Positions 26,885 to 35,902 of a stretch of DNA of 64,000 nucleotides are shown piece after piece. Source of the DNA: Gemmatimonadaceae bacterium (GTDB lineage Bacteria; Gemmatimonadota; Gemmatimonadetes; Gemmatimonadales; Gemmatimonadaceae). Below the pieces are notes generated by a model, which was not told the origin of the DNA, ran no database searches, and saw only the letters and a program-made list of their open reading frames with translations. The translations under genes were made by a program, and so were the position numbers. The stretch covers positions 33,757 to 97,756 of the forward strand of contig JALHNZ010000009.1 in assembly GCA_022843265.1 (NCBI GenBank). Reading direction: 5' to 3'. Every line of letters starts with the position of its first letter. Positions within the stretch are counted from its first letter, which is position 1.

Positions 26885-27880
26885 ATGACAGACGTCGTTG
26901 CACTCGCCACTGAATTGCTCTCCATTGACTCGTCCACCGGCCGCGAACGCGAGGCGGTGGACGTCGTTGGCCGCTGGCTCGTTGCCCGGGGGTGGAACGT
27001 CACCCTGCAGGAAGTCGAGCCCGGCCGCAGTAATGTCTGGGCCACGCGTGCTGGAGGCGGGGTCACGCTCTCCACGCATCTTGATACGGTGCCACCGTAC
27101 ATCGCGCCGCGTCTCGACGATGGCCGACTGTACGGGCGCGGTGCATGCGACGCCAAGGGGATCGCGGCCGCGATGCTGGTGGCTGCGCAGCAGCTCGTGG
27201 ACTCGGGAGAGGAACGCGTGGACCTGCTGTTTGTGGTCGGTGAAGAGAAGGGCTCGCCGGGCGCTCGTGCGGCGAACCGCCTGCCAGCTACCAGCCGGTG
27301 GTTGGTGAATGGTGAGCCCACGGAAAGCAAACTCGCATCAGGTGCGAAAGGCGCGCAGCGCGTGATTGTGCGTGTGCGCGGACGTGAAGCGCACTCGGCG
27401 TATCCAGAGTTTGGTAGCAGTGCGCTTGATCCGTTGCTCGCGCTGCTCCCGCAGGTGCGCGATCTCCCGCTGCCGAGCGACGCCGTGCTTGGTATGACGA
27501 CCAGCAACATCGGTGTGCTGCGCGCGGGGACCGAAGCGAATGTGATTCCGGGACTCGCCGAAGCGGAAATCATGATTCGCCTGGTTGGTGACGTGGCACC
27601 AGTCAAGAAAGTGTTTGAAGAGTGGGCCAAAGGCCGCGCCGAGTTGGAGTGGGGCTCGTTCATTCCCGCGCAGCGCTTTCACACGATCGATGGCTTTGAC
27701 GTCGCACCGGTCGCGTTTACCACGGACATTCCACTGCTCAGCCGCTGGGGCACACCGCTGCTGTTTGGTCCGGGTTCGATTCACGTTGCGCACACGCCCG
27801 ACGAGCACATTGCCGTTACCGAACTGCGAGACGCGGTGTCGGCGTACGTGCGCATCGTGGAGGCATTGCTCGCGACATGA
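26885..27880 (+). CDS. dapE: M20 family deacylase, probable succinyl-diaminopimelate desuccinylase
   Basis: Zinc amidohydrolase of 331 residues. Metal and catalytic residues are in place: His65 and Asp67 (STHLDTVPP), Asp89 (GACDAKG), and the Glu120-Glu121 pair (VVGEEKGSPGA). The dimerisation/lid domain (about residues 150-265, with GREAHSAYP) is inserted as usual. M20 members also include acetylornithine deacetylase and other amidases, and the protein is shorter than classical DapE (about 375). The assignment rests on its place at the head of an asd-lysC-dapB-dapA-dapD run, overlapping asd by 4 bp. It begins 62 bp after mcr, with no clear promoter and no lysine riboswitch between them. Confidence 0.8.
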   Translation: MTDVVALATELLSIDSSTGREREAVDVVGRWLVARGWNVTLQEVEPGRSNVWATRAGGGVTLSTHLDTVPPYIAPRLDDGRLYGRGACDAKGIAAAMLVAAQQLVDSGEERVDLLFVVGEEKGSPGARAANRLPATSRWLVNGEPTESKLASGAKGAQRVIVRVRGREAHSAYPEFGSSALDPLLALLPQVRDLPLPSDAVLGMTTSNIGVLRAGTEANVIPGLAEAEIMIRLVGDVAPVKKVFEEWAKGRAELEWGSFIPAQRFHTIDGFDVAPVAFTTDIPLLSRWGTPLLFGPGSIHVAHTPDEHIAVTELRDAVSAYVRIVEALLAT

Positions 27881-28965
27881 ACACGCCTCACAAAATTCCG
27901 GTAGCAATCCTCGGTGCTACGGGCGCCGTCGGACAGGCGTTCATTCGTCATCTTGCGGGACATCCGTGGTTTGAGATCGCAGAAGTCGCCGCGTCGGAGC
28001 GTTCGGCCGGGCGCCCGTATCGTGAGGCAGCGCGTTGGTTGGAAGGGGTGCTGCCGGATGATGTGGCTGCACTGACCGTGCAAGCATGCTCTCCCTCCCA
28101 GGTGACATCACCCATCGTTTTCTCGGCGCTCGATTCTGGCGTCGCGGGTGAGGTAGAGGCCGAGTTTGCGCGCGCTGGACGACTCGTGCTTTCCAATGCG
28201 AAGAACTATCGCATGGAAGCAGATGTACCGCTCGTGATTCCTGAAGTGAACGGTGACCATCTCGGCCTGCTGGCTACGCAGCAAGCGGTTCGTGGCTGGA
28301 GCGGCGCGATTGTCACCAATGCCAACTGCGCGGTGACGGTGATCGCCGCCGCGCTGGCACCGTTGCATGAGTTGTACACCGTGCAGAAAGTTGTCGCCGT
28401 CACCATGCAGGCGATTTCCGGTGCTGGGTATCCCGGCGTGCCGTCACTCGATATTCTCGGCAATGTCATTCCGTATATCGGCGATGAGGAGCCCAAGATC
28501 GAGACGGAACTTGGCAAGCTGCTCGGTCGCTTCACCGATGATCGCATCATCACCGCCCCGATTGCGGTCAGCGCCCATGCGAATCGTGTACCGGTCGAGC
28601 ACGGGCACACCGTCTGCCTCACGGTCGGCTTTGAATCGGCACCCACGGTTCATGAGGCAATGGAGGTGCTGCGCAACTGGCGCGGACACCCGTCGGTGCA
28701 GGGACTTCCGTCGGCTCCATTCCCCCCGATCGACGTGCGAGACGAACTCGATCGTCCGCAACCGCGCCGCGATGTCAACAATGGTCGTGGCATGACGATC
28801 ACGGTTGGTCGTGTTCGCGAAGACGCCGTGATGGATCTGCGCATGGTGGCGATGGCCCACAACGTGGTGCGTGGCGCGGCGGGTGGATCTGTGCTCAACG
28901 CTGAAATGTTGTTATCCACCGGTGTGCTGGATCGGGCAACCGGTGCCCTGCGAGTTGGTTCGTGA
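27877..28965 (+). CDS. asd: Aspartate-semialdehyde dehydrogenase
   Basis: Reduces aspartyl phosphate to aspartate semialdehyde with NADPH, the branch point for lysine, threonine and methionine. 362 residues. Rossmann motif GATGAVGQ at residues 13-20, catalytic Cys151 in TNANCAV, and substrate region ISGAGYPGVPSLDILGN. The TNANC/GAGYPG pattern places it in the archaeal/fungal-like branch of the family rather than the E. coli type. Start and stop both overlap neighbours by 4 bp (dapE upstream, lysC downstream), so translation is coupled. Confidence 0.94.
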   Translation: MNTPHKIPVAILGATGAVGQAFIRHLAGHPWFEIAEVAASERSAGRPYREAARWLEGVLPDDVAALTVQACSPSQVTSPIVFSALDSGVAGEVEAEFARAGRLVLSNAKNYRMEADVPLVIPEVNGDHLGLLATQQAVRGWSGAIVTNANCAVTVIAAALAPLHELYTVQKVVAVTMQAISGAGYPGVPSLDILGNVIPYIGDEEPKIETELGKLLGRFTDDRIITAPIAVSAHANRVPVEHGHTVCLTVGFESAPTVHEAMEVLRNWRGHPSVQGLPSAPFPPIDVRDELDRPQPRRDVNNGRGMTITVGRVREDAVMDLRMVAMAHNVVRGAAGGSVLNAEMLLSTGVLDRATGALRVGS

Positions 28966-30317
28966 TTGTCTGCAAGTTTGGTGGCACATCGGTCGCTGAC
29001 GCAGGGGCGATTGATCGCGCGGCGGGTATCGTAAAAGCCAAGCTTGATCGCGATCCGGTGGTGGTGGTATCGGCACTATCTGGCGTAACCAACGAGCTGC
29101 TTGAGGTCGCGCGACGCGCTGCCGCCGGAGACCTTCTGCTCGCGGTGACCAACGTGGAGACGTTGCGTGCGCGGCATCTCGCTGAGGCGCAGGCACTGAT
29201 TGGCGACAGTGCCGAGTACGATGACATGGTGGCCGAAATCAGCGTAGGGTTCGATGAACTCGCGCATCTCGCCGAAGCGTTCAGCACACTTGGGTTCGTC
29301 ACGCCTCGCTCGCTTGACGCGGTTGCGGCAATCGGCGAGGTCTTGTCGTCGCAGATGGTGGCGGCCGCGTTCCGGCATCGCGGTGTACCGGCGGAGTGGG
29401 TGGATGCGCGCACGGTGATGATCACCGACGATCACTTCACCCGTGCCGCGCCGAACGTGAATGCGATTGCCGCGGCGTCTCGCGAGCACATTCGTCCGCT
29501 CGTTGCACAGGGTAAGGTTCCTGTGCTCGGCGGGTTCATCGGCTCTACAACGGGCAACGTGACCACCACACTCGGTCGTGGTGGCTCCGACTATTCGGCG
29601 GCCTTGTTTGGTGCAGCGCTCGAGGCGGAAGCGATCGAAATCTGGACCGATGTAGACGGCATGCTGACTGCCGATCCGCGTGTCGTGCCAATGGCGCGCC
29701 TGATTGATCGCATTCGATTTGACGAAGCGGCCGAACTGGCATCGTTTGGCGCGAAGGTACTGCACCCAAGTACAATCGCGCCGGCAGTACAGCGTGGTAT
29801 TCCCGTGTTCATTTTCAACTCGCGCCGGCCAGAAGGCACGGGCACGATGATCGCGTTCGACGCACCGCGGCATCCGGTGCGCGCGATTGCGGGCAAGCGA
29901 AACACCACGCTCGTGAAACTGCGCACCACGCGCATGCTGCTCGCGCATGGGTTTTTGCGTTCGGTATTTGAAGTGTTCGAGCGGCATCGCACCTCGGTCG
30001 ACGTCGTTGCCACATCAGAAGTGTCCATCTCTGTCACCCTTGATGACCCCGCGCGACTCGACGACATCGTAGCCGATCTCTCGGTGTACGGCGATGTATC
30101 GGTCGAGCGATCACGCGGTATTGTGGCCATCGTGGGTGCCGGTCTTGCCGATGGCACGGCCACGCTCGCGGGCGCGCTGGCATCGCTCGGTGCGATCAGT
30201 GTGCATATGGCGTCGCTCAGTGCAACCGGGATCAACTTCACGTTGGTCATCGACGATGCGCAGGTGATTCCAGCCATGCAGCGACTGCACGCCGGATTCT
30301 TTGAGGCGAACGCGTGA
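28962..30317 (+). CDS. lysC: Aspartate kinase
   Basis: Phosphorylates aspartate, the committed step to lysine/Thr/Met. 451 residues, monofunctional (no fused homoserine dehydrogenase). Starts IVCKFGGTSVADAG with the kinase signature at residues 4-13; GRGGSDYSAALFGAAL and EIWTDVDGMLTADPR follow. The C-terminal part (about 322-451) carries two ACT domains, the usual site of feedback control by lysine or threonine. GTG 28962 overlaps the asd stop (GTGA) and the 3' end overlaps dapB likewise. Confidence 0.95.
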   Translation: MIVCKFGGTSVADAGAIDRAAGIVKAKLDRDPVVVVSALSGVTNELLEVARRAAAGDLLLAVTNVETLRARHLAEAQALIGDSAEYDDMVAEISVGFDELAHLAEAFSTLGFVTPRSLDAVAAIGEVLSSQMVAAAFRHRGVPAEWVDARTVMITDDHFTRAAPNVNAIAAASREHIRPLVAQGKVPVLGGFIGSTTGNVTTTLGRGGSDYSAALFGAALEAEAIEIWTDVDGMLTADPRVVPMARLIDRIRFDEAAELASFGAKVLHPSTIAPAVQRGIPVFIFNSRRPEGTGTMIAFDAPRHPVRAIAGKRNTTLVKLRTTRMLLAHGFLRSVFEVFERHRTSVDVVATSEVSISVTLDDPARLDDIVADLSVYGDVSVERSRGIVAIVGAGLADGTATLAGALASLGAISVHMASLSATGINFTLVIDDAQVIPAMQRLHAGFFEANA

Positions 30318-31036
30318 CCAGCGTGCGCGTGGCGCTCATTGGGTACGGCCGCATGGGGCGCGCGCTTGAGGCACTCGCGCCTGCGCACGATTGCCACGTG
30401 GTCGCTCGACTTGATGCGGCGGACATTCCATCGCACGGTCTCACTCGCGAGCAGTTGGGCCATGCGGATGTGGCCATTGAGTTCACGGTGCCCCATGCGG
30501 CGCTCGTAAACGCGATGCACTGCATGAAGGCCGGAGTACCCGTGGTAATCGGAACGACGGGCTGGTACGAGCGCGCGCACGAGCTGGTTGAGCTCAGCGC
30601 CACGCACCACGGCCGCGTGCTCTGGTCACCGAACTTTGCACCCGGTGTGCAAATCATGCTCGCGCTCGCAGAAACGGCTGGTCGACTGTTTCGCCACGCG
30701 CCAGGATTCGATGCGCATCTCTTGGAAACGCACCACACGGCCAAGCTTGACGCACCCTCAGGGACGGCTATTGCGTTGCGCGAACGCGCTGAGCTTGGGC
30801 TTGAGCGTTCGGTTCCCGTGACCAGCGTTCGCGTGGGTTCAGTGCCGGGCACGCATGAGTTCATCTTCGACGCGCCGTTCGAACAGGTGCGTCTGACGCA
30901 TGAGGCGCGCGATCGCCGTGTCTTCGCGGACGGCGCGCTCGCCGCTGCACGCTGGCTCACCGCAAAGGCCGAACCGGGCGTGTATACCATGCGTGATGTG
31001 CTGGGCCTGGCTTCAACAACCGGTACCGTGTCATGA
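30314..31036 (+). CDS. dapB: 4-hydroxy-tetrahydrodipicolinate reductase
   Basis: NAD(P)H-dependent reductase producing tetrahydrodipicolinate. 240 residues. N-terminal nucleotide-binding motif ALIGYGRMGRAL, the EFTVPHAAL segment, GTTGWY, and the catalytic His-His-x-x-Lys stretch ETHHTAKLDAPSGTA (His140, His141, Lys144). The C-terminal GVYTMRDVLGL is typical. Slightly shorter than the E. coli enzyme (273) but with all catalytic residues. Four-base overlaps link it to lysC and dapA. Confidence 0.94.
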   Translation: MTSVRVALIGYGRMGRALEALAPAHDCHVVARLDAADIPSHGLTREQLGHADVAIEFTVPHAALVNAMHCMKAGVPVVIGTTGWYERAHELVELSATHHGRVLWSPNFAPGVQIMLALAETAGRLFRHAPGFDAHLLETHHTAKLDAPSGTAIALRERAELGLERSVPVTSVRVGSVPGTHEFIFDAPFEQVRLTHEARDRRVFADGALAAARWLTAKAEPGVYTMRDVLGLASTTGTVS

Positions 31037-31947
31037 CAACATCCCATTCGCTGCTCGGCTGTGGCACCGCGCTTGTTACGCCGTTCACGGCGAACGGGGC
31101 GATCGATGAAGGCGCACTGATCGCGCTCGTCGAGGCCCAGCTTGCGGCTGGCATTCATTTTCTTGTGCCGTGCGGATCGACCGGTGAGGCCGCCACGCTC
31201 GCGTTTGACGAACATGTGCGCGTGGTACAGGTCGTGGCGAGCGCGGTGAATGGACGCGTACCCGTTGTCGCTGGCGCGGGCTCGAATGACACGGTCAAGG
31301 CGATCACGATGTCCAACGCGGTGGCCGATGTTGGCGCGACACACCTGCTGCACGTGTCGCCCATGTACAACAAGCCGCCGCAGCGCGGGCTGCTGGCGCA
31401 CTTTCGCGCGATTGCAGACACGAGTACGCTGCCGATCATGTTGTACAATGTGCCGGGCCGCACCGGTGGCAACATTGACGCGGCGACCACGCTCGAACTG
31501 GCGTTGCACCCGCGGATCGTTGCGATCAAGGAAGCATCGGGTAATCTCACGCAGATCGATGACATTCTGCGTTTGCGCCCTGAGGGCTTTGCCGTTCTCT
31601 CCGGCGACGACGCCATGACGCTGCCCATGATGGCGCTCGGCGGGGAGGGTGTTGTCTCCGTGGTTTCGAATGTGTTTCCCGCGGCCATGGTGGCGCTGTC
31701 TGACGCGGTGCGTGCCGGTGATCTTTTGCGCGCACAGGCCGTTCATCGTGCGCTGCTGCCCTTCTTCAGCGCGGCATTTGTTGAATCCAATCCGATGCCT
31801 GCAAAGCGTGTGCTCGCCGATGCTGGCGTGATGCAGAATGTCTTGCGCCTTCCGCTCGTGCCGCTGGCCGAAGACAAGCACCGGGTAGTTGCCGCAGCGA
31901 TAGAGCACGTGCGTTCGGCGCTGACGCAGCTTGCGATTCCTGTTTGA
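31033..31947 (+). CDS. dapA: 4-hydroxy-tetrahydrodipicolinate synthase
   Basis: Condenses pyruvate with aspartate semialdehyde. 304 residues forming a TIM barrel. The Schiff-base Lys166 lies in VAIKEASGN, the catalytic Tyr138 in MLYNVPGRT, and the pyruvate-carboxylate site in [11 protein letters not shown]. These residues separate it from other NAL-family aldolases in the context of neighbouring dap genes. It overlaps dapB by 4 bp (ATGA) and is followed after 23 bp by dapD. Confidence 0.95.
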   Translation: MTTSHSLLGCGTALVTPFTANGAIDEGALIALVEAQLAAGIHFLVPCGSTGEAATLAFDEHVRVVQVVASAVNGRVPVVAGAGSNDTVKAITMSNAVADVGATHLLHVSPMYNKPPQRGLLAHFRAIADTSTLPIMLYNVPGRTGGNIDAATTLELALHPRIVAIKEASGNLTQIDDILRLRPEGFAVLSGDDAMTLPMMALGGEGVVSVVSNVFPAAMVALSDAVRAGDLLRAQAVHRALLPFFSAAFVESNPMPAKRVLADAGVMQNVLRLPLVPLAEDKHRVVAAAIEHVRSALTQLAIPV

Positions 31948-31970
31948 TACCTCTGACCTCACGCACTCAC

Positions 31971-32828
31971 ATGGCCTTCTCACTCGCAGAACTCGAAGCG
32001 CGCCTGTCGCATCCGGATTTGCTCGACTCCGGCGTGACGCTGCCCACCGATTCGGCGTCGCTTTTCGAAACGTTTCTTGTTCGGCTCGAAGCGGGCGAAG
32101 TGCGTGCGGCGCGAAAGGATGCTGATGGCACATGGCATGCGGTGCCGTGGGTGAAGCGCGGTATCTTGCTCGGTTTCCGGATTGGCCGTGTGGTTGAGAT
32201 GGGCGCGCCAACGGGCGGCATCAATCACTTTCTCGACAAGCACACGTTTCCGCCGCGCGAGTTCCGTCTCGAACATTCCGTGCGCATTGTGCCCGGTGGA
32301 TCGGCCGTACGCCGCGGTGCGTATCTCGCGCCCGGCGTTGTGTGTATGCCGCCGATGTATGTGAACGTTGGCGCCTATGTGGGCGCGGGCACCATGGTGG
32401 ATTCGCACGCGCTGGTGGGTTCATGTGCGCAGATCGGCGAGCGCGTGCATTTGAGCGCGGCCGCGCAGATTGGTGGCGTGCTGGAGCCGGTGAATGCCGC
32501 GCCGGTGGTGATTGAGGACGACGTGATTGTTGGTGGCAACTGCGGCGTGTACGAAGGCACCGTGGTTCGCGAACGGGCGGTGCTCGGCGCCGGCGTCATT
32601 CTCACGCGTGGCACGCCAGTGTACGATCTCGTACGAGAAACAACGCACCGTGGTACCGACTCTTCGCCGCTCGAGATTCCAGCTGGTGCAGTGGTCGTGC
32701 CAGGTGCGCGTCAGGTCACCTCAGAGTGGGGCAAAGCGCAGGGGCTGTCTATTCAGACACCGGTGATCGTGAAATACCGCGACAGCCGGACTGACTCGGC
32801 GACCGCTCTCGAATCCTGGCTGCGGTAG
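31971..32828 (+). CDS. dapD: Tetrahydrodipicolinate N-succinyltransferase
   Basis: Left-handed beta-helix acyltransferase that succinylates tetrahydrodipicolinate for the succinylase branch of lysine synthesis. 285 residues from ATG 31971. Hexapeptide repeats run from about residue 105 to 220 ([42 protein letters not shown]-type turns in [15 protein letters not shown]), and GTPVYDLV follows. Presence of DapD together with the M20 enzyme supports the succinylated route, although an acetyl-using variant cannot be excluded. A TTG at 31944, overlapping dapA, is a less likely start. Confidence 0.93.
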   Translation: MAFSLAELEARLSHPDLLDSGVTLPTDSASLFETFLVRLEAGEVRAARKDADGTWHAVPWVKRGILLGFRIGRVVEMGAPTGGINHFLDKHTFPPREFRLEHSVRIVPGGSAVRRGAYLAPGVVCMPPMYVNVGAYVGAGTMVDSHALVGSCAQIGERVHLSAAAQIGGVLEPVNAAPVVIEDDVIVGGNCGVYEGTVVRERAVLGAGVILTRGTPVYDLVRETTHRGTDSSPLEIPAGAVVVPGARQVTSEWGKAQGLSIQTPVIVKYRDSRTDSATALESWLR

Positions 32829-32830
32829 TC

Positions 32831-34861
32831 GTGCTGCTCGAGGTATCCGGCACGGTTCGCGTTCCCGGTGACAAATCCATCAGTCACCGGGCGCTGTTGT
32901 TCGCGGCCTTTTCGCCGGGGGCATCACGCGTGCGATACATACTGCCCAGTGCTGATGTGCACTCGTCGGCGGCAGTGATGCGCGCGCTTGGCGTGCGTGT
33001 GCCGGAGCTATCCGAAGATTTTGTGGTACACGGCGTTTCGGCGTCTGCGCTGGTACAACCTTCGTCGGATCTCGACTGTGGAAACAGCGGGACGACCACG
33101 CGTCTCGCGGCCGGTATTGTTGCGGGGCGCGCCGGTATCTCCGCGCGATTCATTGGCGACGCGAGCTTGAGCAAGCGCCCCATGCAACGCATTGCGCGCC
33201 CACTGTCGGCGATGGGTGCGCGCGTGGAATCAGAGCGTGGTGAGGGGCTGCCCATGTGGGTGCACGGTGCCTCCCTTGCACCGATTGAATGGCGCAGTGA
33301 ACACGCGAGCGCGCAGATCAAGAGCGCCATTTTGCTCGCGGCCGTGAGTAGCGGCGTTGGTGCTACGGTGTACGAGCCGTCGCGCTCGCGTGATCACACG
33401 GAGCGCATGCTCTCGGCGCGTGGTGTTTCGGTGAGCGTGACAGATGGTGGCGTAAGCATCACCGGAAACGCGACATTGCACGCCGCTGATGTTGATGTAC
33501 CAGCCGATCCGTCGTCGGCCGCATTTTTCGTCGCGCTCGCGGGGCTCGCAGCACGCGGCGAACTCACGCTGCCAGATGTGTGTCTGAATCCAACGCGCAC
33601 GGGCGGGTTTGAGATTCTTTCGCGTATGGGCGTGCGCGTGACCATGCAAGACGAACGCACTGTAGGTGGAGAACTGCTGGGCACCATCGTGGCGGCCCCC
33701 GGATCGCTTCGCGGCACACGTGTGCACGGTGACGAAGTCCCCCGCGCGATTGACGAAATGCCGCTCATCGCTTGTGTGGCGGCGCGCGCCGAGGGCGAAA
33801 CGCGCATCACAGATGCCAGTGAGTTGCGCGTCAAGGAAAGTGATCGTATCAGTGCGGTGGTGTCGAATCTTCGTAACATTGGTGTAGACGCGGAAGAACT
33901 ACCCGATGGCATGGTCATTCGCGGTGGCACGCAGCCGCTCCGCGGCTCCGTGAACACGCACGGCGATCATCGACTCGCGATGGCGTTTGGTATCCTCGCC
34001 GCGCTGCCGGGCAATCAGATCAGCATTGATGATCGCGAATGCGTGGCGGTGTCGTTTCCGAACTTCTGGGAGCTGTTGGCGAGTTCGACGAGCGTTGCCT
34101 CGTCAGCACCTCGCACATCGTCAGAAAGCAGCGCGAGTGGTGCAACTGCAGCTCATAGCGGACACGCGCATTCTCCACAGCACACGCCACTTGTCATCGC
34201 CATCGACGGCCCGGCCGCAAGCGGCAAGTCATCAACGGCTCAGTGGGTGGCCAAACGTCTCGGCGTACGTCACGTGGATTCCGGGGCGTTTTATCGCGCG
34301 CTCACCGCGGCTGCGCTCCGAAGCGGCGTCGCAGCGGAGCAGTGGACCGAAGCATCGGTACTCTCGCACGCACCACGCATTGCGCGTGCACTCACCGAAC
34401 GGTCCGTCGTGCCCACGCTCGACGGCGACCCCGCCGACACTGAGCTGCGTGGCAACGCGGTCACGCAGGAAGTCTCGCGTGTGGCGCGCATGTCTGCCGT
34501 ACGCGAATGGGTCAACGACCAGGTGCGCGCCGCTGGTGCAAGCACCGATGTCGTGGTCGACGGCCGCGATATCGGCACGGCCGTGTTTCCCAACGCGCCG
34601 CTAAAAGTGTTCTTGATCGCCGATCCGTGGGAGCGCGCACGTCGTCGTCTTGTGCAGCGTCTGGAACGTCGCCCCACGGACGCGGAAATCGCCGCAGAGA
34701 CGGAAGCACTCGTGGCGCGTGATGCGAAGGACGCCACGCAAAGCCGTCCCGATCCGTCGGCGATCACGATCGATACGACCACGCTCACACAGGAAGAGCA
34801 GGTGGAGCGAATTGTGGCGCTGGCTGAGGTGGTGAGGCGTTCGCTTTCGCCACCGCGATAG
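32831..34861 (+). CDS. aroA-cmk: Fused EPSP synthase - cytidylate kinase
   Basis: 676 residues in one uninterrupted frame joining two enzymes. Residues 1 to about 415 are 3-phosphoshikimate 1-carboxyvinyltransferase of the shikimate pathway: VPGDKSISHRALLFAA at 11-26, LDCGNSGTTTRL, and the RVKESDRI motif. A Ser/Thr/Ala/His-rich linker spans about 418-452. Residues 454 to the end are CMP kinase: P-loop IAIDGPAASGKSS from about 454, VDSGAFYRALT, and VVDGRDIGTAVFP. The domain order aroA then cmk, with rpsA downstream, mirrors the separate aroA-cmk-rpsA cluster of many bacteria, so the fusion probably arose by loss of the intervening stop. The GTG is 2 bp after the dapD stop. No frameshift is needed to read through the linker. 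Confidence 0.94.
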   Translation: MLLEVSGTVRVPGDKSISHRALLFAAFSPGASRVRYILPSADVHSSAAVMRALGVRVPELSEDFVVHGVSASALVQPSSDLDCGNSGTTTRLAAGIVAGRAGISARFIGDASLSKRPMQRIARPLSAMGARVESERGEGLPMWVHGASLAPIEWRSEHASAQIKSAILLAAVSSGVGATVYEPSRSRDHTERMLSARGVSVSVTDGGVSITGNATLHAADVDVPADPSSAAFFVALAGLAARGELTLPDVCLNPTRTGGFEILSRMGVRVTMQDERTVGGELLGTIVAAPGSLRGTRVHGDEVPRAIDEMPLIACVAARAEGETRITDASELRVKESDRISAVVSNLRNIGVDAEELPDGMVIRGGTQPLRGSVNTHGDHRLAMAFGILAALPGNQISIDDRECVAVSFPNFWELLASSTSVASSAPRTSSESSASGATAAHSGHAHSPQHTPLVIAIDGPAASGKSSTAQWVAKRLGVRHVDSGAFYRALTAAALRSGVAAEQWTEASVLSHAPRIARALTERSVVPTLDGDPADTELRGNAVTQEVSRVARMSAVREWVNDQVRAAGASTDVVVDGRDIGTAVFPNAPLKVFLIADPWERARRRLVQRLERRPTDAEIAAETEALVARDAKDATQSRPDPSAITIDTTTLTQEEQVERIVALAEVVRRSLSPPR

Positions 34862-34907
34862 CCATTTACGACACACAGCACTCGCTCGCCCTGCGGGCCT
34901 TTGGCTG

Positions 34908-35393
34908 TCAGTCGGATTTCGGCTTCGGAAGCAGACGAAGATCGGACTTGTCCTTCGCGCGGCCCGTTGCGCTCTTGTTCTGACGGAGCTCGGCCAAACC
35001 AATCACGCGCAATGTCAGGTCGCCGATGGTAATTCTCTGCGCGCCTTGCCAGACCATCTCAAAGTCTACGCCGGATATGCTGGCCAACAGATCAATTCGA
35101 TGTGGCGGCGAACCGAATGCAGAGACGGTGTCGGGATTGAGCAGCGCGACGGGGTCGATCACGATTTCGGGAGCGCCGAACTCCGCGAGTGCATGGCACA
35201 GTCTGGCAACGTTGTCTGCTGAACATCTATACAGGAAGTCGATGTCGCTGGTTGCGCGGACAACCCCGTACACGCCAACCGCGTAGACGCCGACCAGCAC
35301 AAAATCCACGGCATGTGCATTCATCGCCGCGACAAAATCCGAGAAGTCCGGACCGAGCGAATCGTTGATCCCGCCGATCGCCGCGCGACTCAC
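34908..35393 (-). CDS. Nucleotidyltransferase-fold protein (possible toxin/defence partner)
   Basis: 161 residues with the signature of minimal DNA polymerase-beta-like nucleotidyltransferases: GVYAVGVYGVVRATSDID, residues 35-52, where Asp50 and Asp52 would bind metal. This pattern is shared with AbiEii/MNT-type proteins. The remainder (for example RIDLLASISGVDFE, LTLRVIGLAELRQNKSATGRAKDKSDLRLL) matches that group, including the Lys/Arg-rich tail that follows the fold. It starts with GTG overlapping the upstream HTH gene by 4 bp, so the two form an operon opposite in direction to the housekeeping genes. Toxin activity is inference from family and pairing; a house-cleaning nucleotidyltransferase is possible. 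Confidence 0.78.
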   Translation of the reverse strand: MSRAAIGGINDSLGPDFSDFVAAMNAHAVDFVLVGVYAVGVYGVVRATSDIDFLYRCSADNVARLCHALAEFGAPEIVIDPVALLNPDTVSAFGSPPHRIDLLASISGVDFEMVWQGAQRITIGDLTLRVIGLAELRQNKSATGRAKDKSDLRLLPKPKSD

Positions 35394-35836
35394 TTCGAAC
35401 GGCGTTGGACTTTAACTGGTGATGCCGTGAGAGTGCCTTGAGAGATCGCGAACACCCGCTGAGAAACTTCGCGCACCGCAGCGAGTCGCTCGGCGGGGGA
35501 GCTTGGCGGTGGCGGCGCGTCACTCTCGGAGAGTGACGTGCGAGATCCAACCCACGTGGCGCGGCGCTGCGCTGCGCGAGCGGCGCGATCGATGCGTGCA
35601 GCGTCGGTGTCGGACAACCCTTCTGACCGATGCGTCGCCTGATCGAGGCCCGTGGACAGCCCAACGATCTGGAGCAACCTGAGAGCCGTTTCCAGGGACA
35701 CATTGGGTCGAGCGCCGCGCTCGAAGTCGGCGACCAGCCGGGTGCTCACTCCCGCCTGCTGCGCGAGCGTTTCCCGGCTCATCAGTTTCCGCTTACGAGC
35801 CTGCGCCAGTGCAGCACCGATCGATGACGAGAGCAA
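35390..35836 (-). CDS. XRE-type HTH regulator paired with the nucleotidyltransferase
   Basis: About 148 residues from TTG 35836, chosen because GGAGG lies 4 nt upstream on the minus strand. The N-terminal 65 residues are a classic XRE helix-turn-helix: SIGAALAQARKRKLMSRETL, AQQAGVSTRLVADFERG, NVSLETALRLLQIVG. The C-terminal half is Ala/Arg/Pro-rich and looks disordered, with RVFAISQGTLTA near the end. It is the first gene of a two-gene minus-strand operon and probably binds its own promoter region at about 35840-35900. An antitoxin or repressor role is inferred from this pairing. An upstream in-frame TTG (35890) is open but has no ribosome-binding site. Confidence 0.78.
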   Translation of the reverse strand: MLSSSIGAALAQARKRKLMSRETLAQQAGVSTRLVADFERGARPNVSLETALRLLQIVGLSTGLDQATHRSEGLSDTDAARIDRAARAAQRRATWVGSRTSLSESDAPPPPSSPAERLAAVREVSQRVFAISQGTLTASPVKVQRRSK

Positions 35837-35902
35837 GTGGCCTCCATGACCGTCACACTTGAATATGTCTCGAACGCCTTGGCCAATCAACCCCTTTATG
35901 TC

